DNA from: Craspedostauros australis
Lineage: Eukaryota > Bacillariophyta > Bacillariophyceae > Mastogloiales > Achnanthaceae
DNA: 64,000 nucleotides
Direction: 5' to 3'
Assembly (NCBI GenBank): GCA_026770025.1
Contig: JAMXDE010000025.1
Coordinates: 1-64,000, forward strand
Shown here piece by piece: positions 35,101 through 46,852 of the stretch (the stretch's first letter is position 1; each line of letters opens with the position of its first letter). Under the pieces are notes generated by a model that saw nothing but the letters and a program-made list of their open reading frames with translations, searched no databases and had not been told where the DNA came from. Both the position numbers and the translations under genes were made by a program.

Positions 35101-37828
35101 TGCAGGAGAGAATCGTTCCACAGAGAAACTCTTACTTAACAAGGGATTCGCCCCAACCTTCGAGTACACTGCCGCATCAACCCCGCAACAGAATGGTCGC
35201 GTCGAAAGGAAATTCGCGACACTCTACGGCAAAGTACGCGCCATGCTGAACCAAACCCACCTACCAAGACCAACACGAGGCAAGCTGTGGGCAGAGGCTG
35301 CTCACACAGCGACACAGCTGGAGAACATCATTGGCACGAAGTCAAGGGAGCCAGCGTGTGTACTCTTAAACGGAAAAATCCCGAAGTATGCAAACGACCT
35401 GCGTGTGTTCGGTGAAATGGGGATGGTACACATCGGTGGGCAGGCTATCAAGGCGAAGCTAGACGATCGCTCCAAACCTGCCATGTTCGTGGGATACGGA
35501 CAGTCGCACGCGAAAGGAGTGTACCGCATGATGAACCTTGCCACCTCGAGAATCCTTATGACTCGAGACGTGACATGGTTGAATAAGTCGTATGGAGAGT
35601 TCAAGGGTATCAAAGGTGCCAACAGATCCAGAGTGATGAACACAGACGACGACTCCTCATCAAGAGAATCATCTCCAGAGAGAGGAGTGACTTGGCTTCG
35701 TCAATCAGATACTATGAGCGATATAGAGACCGATGACGATGACCAGCGCAGCAGAGCCGGAGAACAACAAGATACAGAAGACGCAATGCCAGAACAGGAT
35801 GACCTGCTACCCGTCTAAGAGAATAAGGAATTGCACGATGACGACGGCGATGAATCCGGAAGGGACGACGACGAAAGGAGTGAAGAAGGAACGGTAGCAG
35901 AAGAACCGCCCTCAACTCCAGTCGCAACACCTGTTGCGTACGTACCGAAGATGGTCAGAGATCTCGCAGGGTATAACAACTCACCCGTTCCTAAAGAGGA
36001 CAGAGACTACGGATCTAGCGAGGCTTCCGAGTCCGACGATGAGAGGCAAGAGACTGCTCAAGAGACAGAAGCCGAGACAACGGGAACAGGGGAACCCAGC
36101 TTCCACACAGACGGGTCGATGTTCAATAGAGACGTCGCAGGCATGATGATTGACACCACTCACGGAAAGATGAGGCTAGATGACTTCATCGCTGCGAGCC
36201 AAGCAACGAACGATCGATTCAGACCCGAGCAAGCAAGCGTAGCAATGATGCTAGACCCTACCACCTTCGCAGAATGCTGGGATCATGCAGATCCCGAGAA
36301 GAGAAAGAAGTGGCGAGAGGCCATCAACAAGGAGTTCAATGATATGACCAGAAGAGGAGTATGGGAGAAGATCAAGAGGAACCGAATGCCGAGGGATCGG
36401 CGATGCGTGAAGACCAAGTGGGTATTCAAGGAGAAGAGGAACGGAGTCTTCCGGGCTAGACTCGTCGCCTGCGGCTACTCGCAGATCGCAGGAGTGGACT
36501 TCTCAGCACACCACGCACCAGTGATTCATGACGCAACCTATCGCATCATGCTCACTATGAAGATGCTGCTGCACATGGATAGCATCATCATCGACTTCGA
36601 GACACCATTCTTGCATGGAGAACTCGACGAAGAGATCTACATGCAATGCCCGAAGGGCATGAGGCATGAGGCCGACGAATGCTTGCTGCTCAAGAAGACT
36701 ATCTATGGATTAGTGCAGAGCGCCAGACAATGGAACAAAAAGCTGGTCGACATCCTGCTCAAACTGGGATTTCGACAGAGCAACGTGGATCCATGCCTTC
36801 TGATTCGGAATCAGGAAGGGAGACTGCTGCTGATAGGTACCTACGTTGACGACTGCCTATGCATCGGAGAGAAGGAGGAACTGAAGCAACTGACGATCGA
36901 CATCAAAGCTGAGCAATTCGGAATCAAGGTGGAGAACGACCTCGAAGACTACCTCAGCTGTAAGATCATCTTCAACAACGACCAGTCGAACTGCTGGGTG
37001 AACCAGCCACACATCATCAAGAACATCATCGACACATTCAAGGATGACGTCCTGACTCTACAACGATACGGAACCCCAGGAACACCTGGACAGGGCATTC
37101 AGAGGAACAGCGACCTACCCAAAGTGGACAGTGACCGACACAGCAGATACCGAAGCGGAGTAGGTATGCTGCTATACTTGGCGAAGCACTCGCGACCAGA
37201 CATTGCGAATGCGGTGCGCGAGCTTACCAAAGTGTTAGACGGACCATCGGCTGCAGCATACAAGGAGATGCTGCGAGTAATGAAGTTCGTGTCGGACACG
37301 AGGGACTACGGACTACGGATGCAACCAACCCCGCTGGAGAACGACGCATGGAAAATCGAAATCTACGCAGACAGCGAGTTTGCGGGAGACAAGGATAACC
37401 GGATCAGTGTCGGGGGACATCTTGTCATACTGCAAGGGGTGCCCATCGTATGGAGATCGAAGGCACAACGAAGGGTAACTCTCAGCTCTACAGAGGCGGA
37501 ATACGTCGCCCTGTCAGAAGCAGGAAAAGAGATTCGCTTCCTTACGCAGCTAATGGAGGACATCGGCTCGACGATGACCAAACCAGTGGACGTGTATGTG
37601 GACAATGTGGGGGCTATCTTCATTGCCTCCAATCCGTCGACATCAGCGCGAACGAGACACATCGACATACGACATCACTTCACTCGTGAGCTGACAGACA
37701 ACGGAGAGGCACGAATTCAATTTGTGCGCTCAGAGGACAACATCGCAGACGGCTTCACCAAGAACACAAAGGAGATCTACGATAGACACAAAGGGAGCAT
37801 CATTCAATTGAGATCAACCATGGATTAA
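32180..37828 (+). pseudogene. C1 Gag-Pol frame, about 1882 codons, two stops
   Basis: The likely start is ATG 32180. Domains in order: Gag (about residues 1-260); zinc knuckles near 269-283 and 311-325; and protease DSGAS near 706. The integrase zinc module has HKMLGH near 850 and CVDC near 880. The first stop is codon 903, just before the integrase core. The core has D, D, E near 931, 973 and 1009. The second stop is codon 1213, in the acidic linker. Reverse transcriptase has YVDD near 1555, and RNase H has ADSEFAGD near 1728. The frame is the same on both sides of each stop and all other motifs are intact. Either this copy is dead on arrival and was mobilised by others, or the stops are read through at some rate; the sequence cannot decide. 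Confidence 0.9.
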
Positions 37829-37915
37829 TGGGACAGAAGGGATGAGTGCAAGAACGAGACAAGGGAGTGTGACAAGAAACGATTTGTGTGTGAGTGAGTA
37901 TGGTGGTGCGACAAT

Positions 37916-37922
37916 GGAAGGG
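37916..37922 (+). other. Polypurine tract of C1
   Basis: GGAAGGG directly before the 3' LTR, identical to the tract in C2 at 30299-30305. Confidence 0.75.
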
Positions 37923-38710
37923 TGTCAGGAATCGGGGGTACGACTTTGCAAAGATACCTTATTCTACCGCAGCTCCCATGAGGACTGACTGGAACCGGAA
38001 TGGTATTATGTGCAAAGATACCCATGATTGCCGCAACCCCAATAGCATCTCCCAGACAAACCGCAACCCAGCAATCGATCAGTTGCACTCGGACAGCCCA
38101 ATGGCCTTACCTGTCTTATGTGACATCCAAGCACCTTCATCCAGTGGCCTACTCGGTCATGTCCCGATAACGGTCGGGAACCGAGAGATCTATGACGATG
38201 GCAACACACCAGCCCATGAGTGAATCGAATGAGCGCGACAACCAATACATCTGAACAAGTCGACGCGTCCCTGAGAACCTAATGTGAGAAAGCGAAACAG
38301 AGGCGATCCCTATTCACCCAAGACCACGATCCAGATGACAATAAGTTCCAAACATCCAAAGGCAATCATCGAGATGACCGAAGGAAGGAACTGAAATGAC
38401 ATGAACTGAAGTGGGACCAGTGAGGTGACATGAGACCCAAGGAGAGGTACCCGCAGGTCTACGAGTATGAACTTGACGAATGTAGGTGCTCTCCAATATC
38501 AAGCCAAGCAGGCGATGAGCCACCATGAACGCAAGATGAAGATGCAGATGAAAGAAGCCATGCCCAAGAGTGCAACCTTGGGTGGCTACTGCAGACCATG
38601 CTTGCTGCAGAATTGGAATCGAAAGGAGATGAGCATGTTGTGCTCACAGTTCTAAAACGGTACAGACTGATAACAGATTAGTCTACTACTATAACCCTGG
38701 ATTTCCAACA
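37923..38710 (+). repeat. 3' LTR of C1
   Basis: A 788-bp LTR, differing from the 5' LTR only in CCCTGG versus CTCCGG near 38695-38700. Confidence 0.95.
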
Positions 38711-40030
38711 ACCATCACCACCAGACTTCCCAGACAAACATGTTTGCGCATGGTGGCCAACATTGGACGTCAAGGCAGTGGGATCTCCTTGGATGGTATG
38801 GGCAAGAGCCGACACGTGTAGGTGAGGAGGTATGTGCTTGTTGCCTGGCACCAGGGACAGAGATGTGATATGGTGCTCCACAGGCATGTGGTGAGAGCGA
38901 AGACCTTCGAGGAATCGGCAGGAGAGCTCCACATCAGTGATCGTGCGACGGTGAACGACGCTCTTGGCCTGTTGGAACTCCAACAACGCCGTGGCGAACT
39001 TGATGACGTCTTGCAAATCGCCATACTCAGGCGCTTGGCTCACGGTGTTGGCAACACGCATGTACGCATCAGAGAGCACTTGATGAAGGAAAAGGAAGGA
39101 TGACAAGTGATGTGGCGACATGCCAAAAGTCCCAGAATAGAATAGGGAGATGGCAGGGTCGTTCAGATCGAGGATGTCCTTCTGTTGCAACTTCTTGTTT
39201 GGCCACTCGCCGGCGCAGATGACACGCTCGCATGAAGCGTTGTGCGGAATGATGGAGCACTGCAGATTGAACACAGAAAGCAGACAGATGTGGATGTCCA
39301 CACCAGCAGCCTCCGCTTGGAGCTGTGTGTACCACTTGAGTACTCCAGCAGGCGCGTCTCCAGCAAGCTTCAGTTCCCAGCGCTGCCAGTAGCCAATGGC
39401 GGCATACGAGGGCTCCATGACCATGGGAACCTCCTTGAAGTGAAAATGAGGGAGAGTGGCAGGGTTGTTGCGTGCCATGGCGTAGGTAAGGCCAGAGCCG
39501 GTGATGAAGTCGACGGCAAGCACTGGTTCCTCACCAACATCAAGAGGAGCATCGCTGGTGCCAACACCACGACCTGCAGTTGCAACAGGCATGTCACCGC
39601 GGGGTGTAGATGCATCACCATGTTTGGAGGGACAGGCATTGTTGGTGGTACCACCAGATGCAAGGGTACCAGAGGCACCATGGGCTTCAGGGGGAGACTT
39701 GTCGCGAACAGTGGGAGGCTTTTTGGCCTTGCCAAATGTGCGTAGTACGGGGCGTTCCAGTGTGGTGAACCACGTGTCGAAATCAGGGTTCGCTTCCACG
39801 TATGCGCGAAGAGTGCGGAGCCCGAAGCAACGAGTGATGGAGCCAGACTTCCAGCCGTCCAAGACAGCCTCGAACTCCTCTTCAGAGGTATCGAGGAAGT
39901 CAGTGAATTCACTGTCAGAGGCGATTTTGGAATGCTTGGAGAAGTCAGCTAGCTATGTCCAATTGAGGCGACGGAAGAGTTCCTCTGTGTCATGGAACGG
40001 AGTTTTGTCGGGGTTGTCACTCGTGGGCAT
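38711..40030 (-). pseudogene. Element D Gag-like frame, N-terminal part
   Basis: The minus-strand frame starts at ATG 40030, meets one in-frame TAG at 39953-39955 (about codon 26), then stays open to the C1 insertion at 38711. The protein has a Pro/Ser-rich segment, then a helical region, and continues after C1 into a CCHC zinc knuckle at 31011-31310. That makes it a retroelement Gag rather than a host enzyme. It is not similar by eye to the Gag of A, B or C. If the TAG is natural, the next Met in frame is at 39862. No LTR could be recognised on its 5' side. A domesticated host gag gene cannot be excluded. Confidence 0.65.
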
Positions 40031-40137
40031 GATGGCGATGATGGAACGAGGCGTTGAGCAAAGAGAGAGATGAGACGAGCTGCGTTTGGATGGGGATTTC
40101 CAAAATACAGAGAGGGTGACGAAGCAATGGGGATTGT

Positions 40138-40150
40138 CTTATATAGTATA
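40138..40150 (-). promoter_or_regulatory. TATA-like element upstream of the D Gag frame
   Basis: On the minus strand TATACTATATAAG lies about 110 bases before ATG 40030, followed by a CT-rich leader. It could be the promoter of element D or its LTR. It is called from sequence and spacing alone. Confidence 0.35.
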
Positions 40151-40678
40151 AGCGTATTTCCTCATAACCTGTGATGATCGGGAGACGATACGAGTAGTGT
40201 GTGTGTGTGTGATGTGAAGTTATTATGACTCGTCTCTGTTGTCTCTGCTGAGGCTGTGAACAGGGGTTCATTTGCTGCTCCGTCTGGCCTTCGACCGTAT
40301 ACCAACAAGTACTCGTACTCGGAGCATATCACCACGGAATAAACATGAATCCGATCAAAATGGCGGCAAGCACACCTACCGTGGAGTACATGCAAGCAGT
40401 ATTCTGCGAGCGGTCTGCATACTATTACGAGCTGTGCGGACGGAGGAAATTGGCAGGTTGTAGTGTATTTGGGGACGTTATAACATGTATCATATCATGG
40501 AGTAGATCGTTCATTCTTCAATCCTCAGACTTCGATGGTATCCCTCATCCCATGGTCAAGGATTGTGACACAGCCTGGTGAGAGATCACCATCTGCCTTC
40601 ATTGCTGCTACAGGAGCTGGATGCACGAGTATCCATACTTGTTGAGTGGTCTCATTTGGGGCTCTTCGGCGACTTGCT
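40150..40678. other. Intergenic stretch, no gene seen
   Basis: Between element D and the 3' end of the metalloprotease gene there is no supportable coding frame. A short TG dinucleotide repeat lies near 40198-40211. Confidence 0.5.
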
Positions 40679-43600
40679 TCAGTTGAATGAGTTGAATGTC
40701 TTGAGAAACTTCGTCTTGCTCTTCTTTGATGACTCGTGCAACTTGGATGATTTCGCCCCCTTCGTGCTGCGCAGGTAAGATGGTTGAGAGGAAGGGAAGG
40801 ACGACAGCGCGGATGACAGCGCAGATGACGGCGTGGACGACAGCGTGGACGACGGCATCGATGATGGCGTGGACGACGGCGCGGACGACAGCGTGGATGA
40901 CAGCGTGGATGACGGCGTGGATGACGGCGCGGATGACGGCATCGATGATGGCGTGGACGACAGCGCGGAAGACAGCGTGGATGACGGCGCGGATGACGGC
41001 ATCGATGACGGCATCGATGATGGCATCGATGATGGCGTGGACGACAGCGCGGATGACAGCGTGGACGACGGCGCGGATGACGGCATCGATGATGGCGTGG
41101 ATGACGGCGCGGAGGACGGCATTGATGATGGCGTGGATGACGGCGTGGATGACGGCATCGATGATGGCGTGGATGACGGCGCGGATGACGGCATCGATGA
41201 TGGCGTGGATGACGGCGCGGATGACGGCATCGATGATGGCGTGGACGACGGCGCGGATGACGGCATCGATGACAGCGCAGATGACGGTGTTGACGACAGC
41301 ATGGACGACGGTGCGGACGACGGCGCGGATGATGGTGTGAACGACAGCGTGGATGACGGCGTAGATGACAGCGCGGATGGCGGCATCATCGAGTTGCCGT
41401 TGCAGAATTCCAGTGAACCCATGAAGTACTCAAAATCACCCTCGTAGAGAGGAGGAGGATTATCGCCGACAACAGCACTCGCCGTTCCCGTAAAGATAGT
41501 GAATGGGCAATTGTTGCAATCAAGCCAATCTGGAGGGATGGGAATGATGGTGTTCGAGAATTCATTCCCTGCTTTTGTTCGTGTATCGATGCGGATGGAG
41601 ATCACGTCGTCGCTTTCGGACACAGCCAAAGGTCGATCGAATGGAATCACGTCTGTGAATTCACCATCACCTCTGGCCTCGATCATTCCCGATGCAAGTT
41701 CTCCCCAATTCCCAGGTGCATTCCACGTACTTGTGCGGTAGAAGATTGTGAATGGTTGGTTCCCCGTCGATGGCAGGACAAGCCTCATGCCTGTGATGTC
41801 GACACTATCCATAATCTTAATGTCGTGTCGCACTGAAGCGACCGGGTCGTCATAGAATTCTCTTGGGAGACCTGCTGTTTTTGCGTCGCGGCAGGTGTCT
41901 GTTGGTGCCTGTGTGGGGCCTGCGGATGGCTGGGTTGTTGGCAATGTTGTCGTAGTGGGGGAGGCAGATCCAGTTGGCATCTCGGTGCTCAGATCCCGAC
42001 AGAATTCGAGGATGCCGAAGAAGAAGGGGAACTCATCGCGGAAATTGGGCGGTCTGTTTCCAACTTCGAGGCTACCTTGTCCGCTGAATACCTCGAATGG
42101 GCAGTCTGGGCACTCGAAGAAGCTCTCCGGGATCACAATCAGAGAATATGAGGACAAAGTCCTCAACCTGTCGGCCATGTCAATGCGGAAGGATACAATG
42201 TCATCCTCCGCAGACACCGCCACGGGCTGATCAAATATGAGGGGAGGGGTGAAGCCAGACGAGTCCGTTTCTCCGTTGTTTCCTGATGCAATCTGAGTCC
42301 AGTCGCCATCGGCATCCCAGGCGCTTGGACGGAAGAAGATCGTGTATGGCATGTTGGTGAATTCAGGAGCCACGACGACCTTGATGGCGGTGAATTCGAT
42401 GCTGTCCAGTATGCGAACATCGAATCTGAATGACTCAATGCGCTCATCGAAGCGAGATTCGCTGGGCGTTGTGAACTCCCACACGTCGCAAATTCCGGTT
42501 GGGACTGATGACATTGATGGTGCCGCAGAAACGGATGGTGCCGCGGTTGGCGATCGACTGGAAACCACTTTCACGCTCACCGTCGCACACATGGGTGTGG
42601 TCGAGTCATCATCGATGTTGGATACCGAAACAACGATTCCATCCAGCAAAGACGACTGGGCATCAATTCTGTACGATGGTTGTGCCAAGTCCAGGATGGC
42701 CTCCAGATGAGAGAATCGCATCTGGGTGGTGCCGTGGTCTTGTGCCCTTGTCACGAGGACCTGATCCCTGCCCAGTGGAGAATCGGCGTTGAAGCCAATG
42801 GCTCTGTTGAAGGCGATGTAGTAGTTCAATTCACTCTCAGGATCGTCAATTCGGATGATGACGTCGAAACTGGTGTCAGTGGGGTCATAATCGACCACTC
42901 CGCAGAGCCTTCCCTCGAAGTCGATGTCTTGACCTCCGGTGAGCAATGTGGTCTGATCGGAGTACCACCCCATCACCCAGCTCTTGGCACCTATGTGTGG
43001 TGGAGCAGGCGCATGAGTAATGATATTGAAGGGGTAGGTTTGCAGCATGAGCAAGAGAGTGTGAAATGATTTGGCGTGGACGTAAAGAACGAAACGATGG
43101 AGAAGGTAACGATTGGTGAGGCAGTGTACGTAGAGCGTCGCATCGCATCGCGTGTGCTGAGGTGACAAGACTCCTCCTGGACCGGAATCATCTGGGTCCT
43201 TGCTCTCCACAAGGCGGCACCGTAGCACTTACCGTTGTACCCCACCTTATCGATCAGAATTTCATTACCAAGCGGACTAAGTACTGCTCCACCCATCGCG
43301 CCACTGCGGAATAATAGTCGATCGGCCAGAAAACGGCAACAACGAGGAGGAGGAGGATACACGAAGATGGGGGTTAGATGGGCTTCGAACGAGAAAGAAG
43401 GTCCCTATCATGCGATGAGGATCAGAACATGACAGACGCGTCCAATGTGCTCTCTCCAGAGTTTGATTGTGTTCGTTCTTGCGTCCGATCGTCCATCCGC
43501 CTACAATGATTGATACAGAATGTCACAGATCGTCTCCAATCTCTCCCTCTCTGCTGGCACATGAACTGCGCTTACCTGGAATCTCCGTACTCTACCCCGT

Positions 43601-45025
43601 TCTGATTGGAATGGCCAAGCCCAAAGTTGTGACCGAGTTCGTGGACGATGATGGAAGGGTTGGTTGCCCAGTGCGTGCCTGGATAGTTTTCGACACCGTT
43701 GTACATGCCGATCTTTTGGTCGACATAAGCGTACGCTGCGAATCAGTGGTGTGTCGGTTGCATTGGTGCGCGTTGATAATCGGGAGAGTTTGATTCGCAC
43801 GGAAGAAAGATGGTATTGCACGGTGGAGTGAGATGGGTTGGATAGGAGTATGAGCACGGGTAGAGCTCGTCACGATACCAGTGCGAAATGTTGATATGGA
43901 AGATACAAGTTGTGTGGTCCTTGTCGGCACTTACCGATCCAGTCAGTTCCAAAGTCATTCAACCCGAACGGGACCAGGATCAAGAAGAAATCAAAGTCAT
44001 CATAGATCTTGAGCTCCTGCTTCAGATATTGCGAGATGAGATTATCAACTGTTTTTGCCTCGAGGGTGGCGGGATCAACATCAGGTGAAAACTCATATGT
44101 CAAAATCCCATCATCTGTCCCATTCGTGGGCATGGTGGAGAGCCTCAGCTTGTCGAAAGACATGGCCGCGAACTGGTCGGTGAAGTTGGGCTGAGCGCCG
44201 AAGATCTCGTCTTTGATGAGGGATTTGGGAACTGTGTAGTCGGTTTGGAAGACGGCCTGGATGAGGAGGAACTTCTTGTCACCAGAACCACGGACATCAG
44301 GAGTGGTCAGAGAACGACCATGTCCATGGCCATCGCTTTGCTCGCTTGGTTGATGATGCTCGATCTTCATGTCATCGACGGTCGTCAAGTCCGGCAGCTT
44401 CAAGGAGAAGTTGGTGACATCGATGATGACATTCTCCAGAAACAACGTGGACTTGGAAGAGGAAAATGGCCATGCTTGGTTGTTCTTGGCCCATTCCGGC
44501 GTCAGCCCTTCGATGGTCAAATGCACAGGCCCATGTTCTTCCTCATCGGAGCCTTGGAGCATGCAAGATAAGTCAGTTGCATCCGTTCCGTCGGCAGCGC
44601 CAATGATACGTGCCGAGACGAGGCATGGCTCCTGTAGGATACTGTGTTCGCCCGAGGCAGCGCCATGCGTCTGAATTGAGTTCGATTCAGTTGTTGGTTT
44701 TGTGATGAAGGACGAGACACGACGTGATGTGAAGTAATGCGTTGTGATGTAGAATATAATATTGTATAATGCAAGGTGCAGAATCATGGTTGATTTGAGG
44801 ATGAGGTCATTGAATTGGATGCACGTACGCGTATGTCTGTGGATGCGGATGCGGCAAGGCGAGAATGCCAGCAAAGAAGGAACCCCCACGCGTCGAGACA
44901 ACAGTGACAGGTGCCATCTTGCTCGTACTCACCGTCAACGTTGACATCGGGGATGTCGCTGCCGTAGCGGCAAGCGCCGCAAGCAGCACAGCAGCAAGGA
45001 TTCGTTGGTAGAAGTGAGAATGCAT
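40679..45025 (-). CDS. Predicted secreted M11 (gametolysin-like) zinc metalloprotease, five exons, 1123 aa
   Basis: Exons by eye: 44933-45025, 43935-44670, 43576-43735, 43233-43303 and 40679-42990. Every intron is GT-AG and the joined frame is open throughout. Residues 1-25 form a signal peptide with a long Leu/Ala core. The catalytic domain includes AYAYVDQKIGMYNG and the zinc-binding HELGHNFGLGH from residue 308. It continues across exon 4 into YNGAKSWVMGWYSD and FNRAIGFN, all typical of gametolysins, which digest extracellular matrix or cell-wall protein in algae. Residues about 519-683 and 718-882 are two copies of one unnamed module. Residues about 888-1090 are PSSxPSS-type repeats, followed by a Lys-rich tail. 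Export to the cell surface or wall is inferred; the substrate is unknown. Exon ends need transcript support. Confidence 0.85.
40795..41420 (-). repeat. Coding minisatellite for Pro-Ser-Ser repeats
   Basis: Variants of a 12-base unit (GATGACGGCGTG-like on the plus strand) are repeated about fifty times inside exon 5, encoding PSS followed by Met, Ala, Thr or Leu. Such tracts vary easily in length by slippage. Confidence 0.9.
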
Positions 45026-46226
45026 GGCTTTTCGTCATCAACGAGATGAAGGATTTATGAGATGATTTGGAGTCCGAGGAAGGAAAGAACGAACGGCAAT
45101 AGGAACTGTCGCCATTCCTTCGCCAGCCGCCACCTTCATTGGTTTTCGCATGCGGTGAACGCTTTCCTCTTGTGTGGGTGGGCTTTTCGGTCGCCTCTTT
45201 TCGCAGCTGGGGTTGATGCCAGGTTGGGGGTGTCTTCACGATCGGTGGTGGAGCACTCGTATTGGCCTGGTATCCACGAGTAGGTGGGTGACCAGGAAAG
45301 CATCTGTCGCATAATAGTAGAGTAGTCATGCGTAAACCGATGAGTGGCTGCGTATGAGCACGCATACGACTATGAGTTGCTTGCACGCGCATCGCGTGTC
45401 ATGGGTGGGTGGTACTGGTGGCGAAGTAAATTGGTACTGGTGGCGAAGTAAGACCACGGTCAGTGAAAATGTTACACCTTTCTCGGGAACGTCGTTTCCA
45501 TGTTAAAACTAACTGCATAGATCTCTTTTCCTACATCAGATACATTATATGGCAAGAACTAGAATTGTTCCGTCCAATCATTTAAAGTTATGGAGGGTTG
45601 AAAATCATGGTAAAACTACCTATTAGGTGAATAACGTACAGACGCTACGGTGCTCATTGACGCTTTAATTCGAATGATTCTGGCTTGCTTGCGTGCTCAG
45701 GACGCGAAATGAAGCACTCGCAGGCACACAGATGACAGTCTTCTATTGCTTATCTGTTGTTGGTGTATTGCTGATACACTCCTTGTTGTGAACCAGATCG
45801 TGACCGCATGCCATGAATCCAACAAAGACACATGCTCTGTTTGTTTGTTTTTCCCCTGTGTTGTTTCAGCCACAAACATTCCGCCTCGGTTGCTTGTGAC
45901 TGTACGGTCACAGAATCTTTGACCAATACGAGCTACGCGACTCGTTTGACCCTAAAACTCGCTCTAATTTAGTCGCAGTGGTCATGAAGTCCAACACGTT
46001 CTTTTTTCTTCCATCGTTTGGGCCTTATTCGCGAATCTCAAATTTTCGGAGAGTGACTCTACCTTGTGCTCACACAGAATCGTTGGTGTGAACACAAAAC
46101 TCTTGTTGCGTGGCGAGTGATGTGATGTAATGTGATGCGGTGCGATGTGCCATGGGCCATCAACCAGGATGGTAGGCATGATCCTTGTTCCTCTTCCTCC
46201 TGTCTGTCATGTCAGCGTGGTAGCAA
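45026..46226. other. Intergenic region upstream of the metalloprotease
   Basis: No coding frame is supported here. It is more AT-rich than its surroundings between about 45480 and 45700. It holds a 22-bp tandem duplication at 45411-45454 and presumably the metalloprotease promoter. It also ends at the A2 LTR without any ankyrin sequence, which matters for the history of A2. Confidence 0.5.
45411..45454. repeat. 22-bp tandem duplication
   Basis: GGTACTGGTGGCGAAGTAA followed by three bases, present twice in a row. The role is unknown. Confidence 0.8.
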
Positions 46227-46754
46227 TAATAGAGCCCAAACGTAATGGCTGTTGTCTTGTTGGCTGTTCTTTAGCTGTAGGCAGAGGCTTGACTGGCAAG
46301 CGATCCGGACGAGAGTCTTCTGTTCCACAAGTAGTCAATTTAGAATACTGGTAGATGGTGAAGAAACGTGCGGATTATGAGATTAGTGCTATGGTTCTTC
46401 TCTTCGAGGGGAATCTCCTGTGGTGTCCTGTTTGACAGTGCGTATGGGTTGTGTAGCCCGAGTACCGTGGGTCGAGATCCGTCGTCTGGGTTCTGTGAGA
46501 GACAATGGGCGATGATGCTCGTTGTTGTGGCTTTGGTTCCGTGCGTCGGCGTTTTGGCGATGGCGGGTGTCAGAAGCTTGGTTATCGGAACCCCATTGGT
46601 TCCTTGACACGAATTCCGAAGATCCGCTTCAAGGTTCTGGATCTGTCTCCAAACGTGGGGTTCGGCGAAGTGTCCGTTCGATCTAATGGAATGCTGACGA
46701 GTCGGATGATTCGTAGTCTCTCTCGCTAAGGTGGTTACTAGTTTAGCTCTATTA
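46227..46754 (-). repeat. 3' LTR of A2
   Basis: A 528-bp LTR, starting TAATAGAGCCC and ending GCTCTATTA on the plus strand. About 68 differences from 57508-58035 were counted by eye. Confidence 0.88.
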
Positions 46755-46762
46755 CTCCCCTT
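46755..46762 (-). other. Polypurine tract of A2
   Basis: On the minus strand AAGGGGAG abuts the 3' LTR, as expected for a plus-strand primer site. Confidence 0.7.
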
Positions 46763-46852
46763 CATCTCACGTTGAAACGTGAGTTGACTGAAAGCAAGAA
46801 AGCTAATCGTAGTGTGGTTTGTTCCGCCGCCCAAGATGGCGGCGAGCGGGCT

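Larger units (their letters stand above)
31311..38710 (+). mobile_element. Very young copia-type element C1 with two in-frame stops
   Basis: A complete 7400-bp element, plus strand. The two 788-bp LTRs (31311-32098 and 37923-38710) differ at only two positions that I can find, both close to the 3' end. A 6-bp target duplication (ACCATC), a polypurine tract and a single Gag-Pol frame are present. The frame is interrupted by TGA at 34886-34888 and TAA at 35816-35818 with no shift. It inserted into the gag of element D. Confidence 0.95.

Noticed and set aside
38678-39862. Independent host gene ending in a short unique C-terminus
   Set aside because: The last dozen residues are C1 LTR sequence; removing C1 joins the frame to a retroviral-type zinc knuckle.
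40795-41420. CRISPR-like array of short repeats
   Set aside because: Units are contiguous, about 12 bases long, with no unique spacers, and lie inside a coding frame.
40833-41447. Open plus-strand frames of over 200 codons rich in Asp, Val and Gly
   Set aside because: They are mirror images of the Pro-Ser-Ser minisatellite in the metalloprotease exon on the other strand, which has the signal peptide, catalytic domain and splice sites.
40679-43228. Single-exon 849-residue protein starting near 43228
   Set aside because: Its N-terminal part is intron and exon 4 in another frame. Splicing at 42990 restores the gametolysin reading YNGAKSW and a zinc-site exon upstream.
43870-44901. Protein starting at 44901
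   Set aside because: The first 77 or so codons are intron 1. A GT-AG intron joins the signal-peptide exon (44933-45025) to 44670 in phase.
45411-45454. Terminal repeat of a small transposon
   Set aside because: The copies are direct and adjacent, with no element between them.
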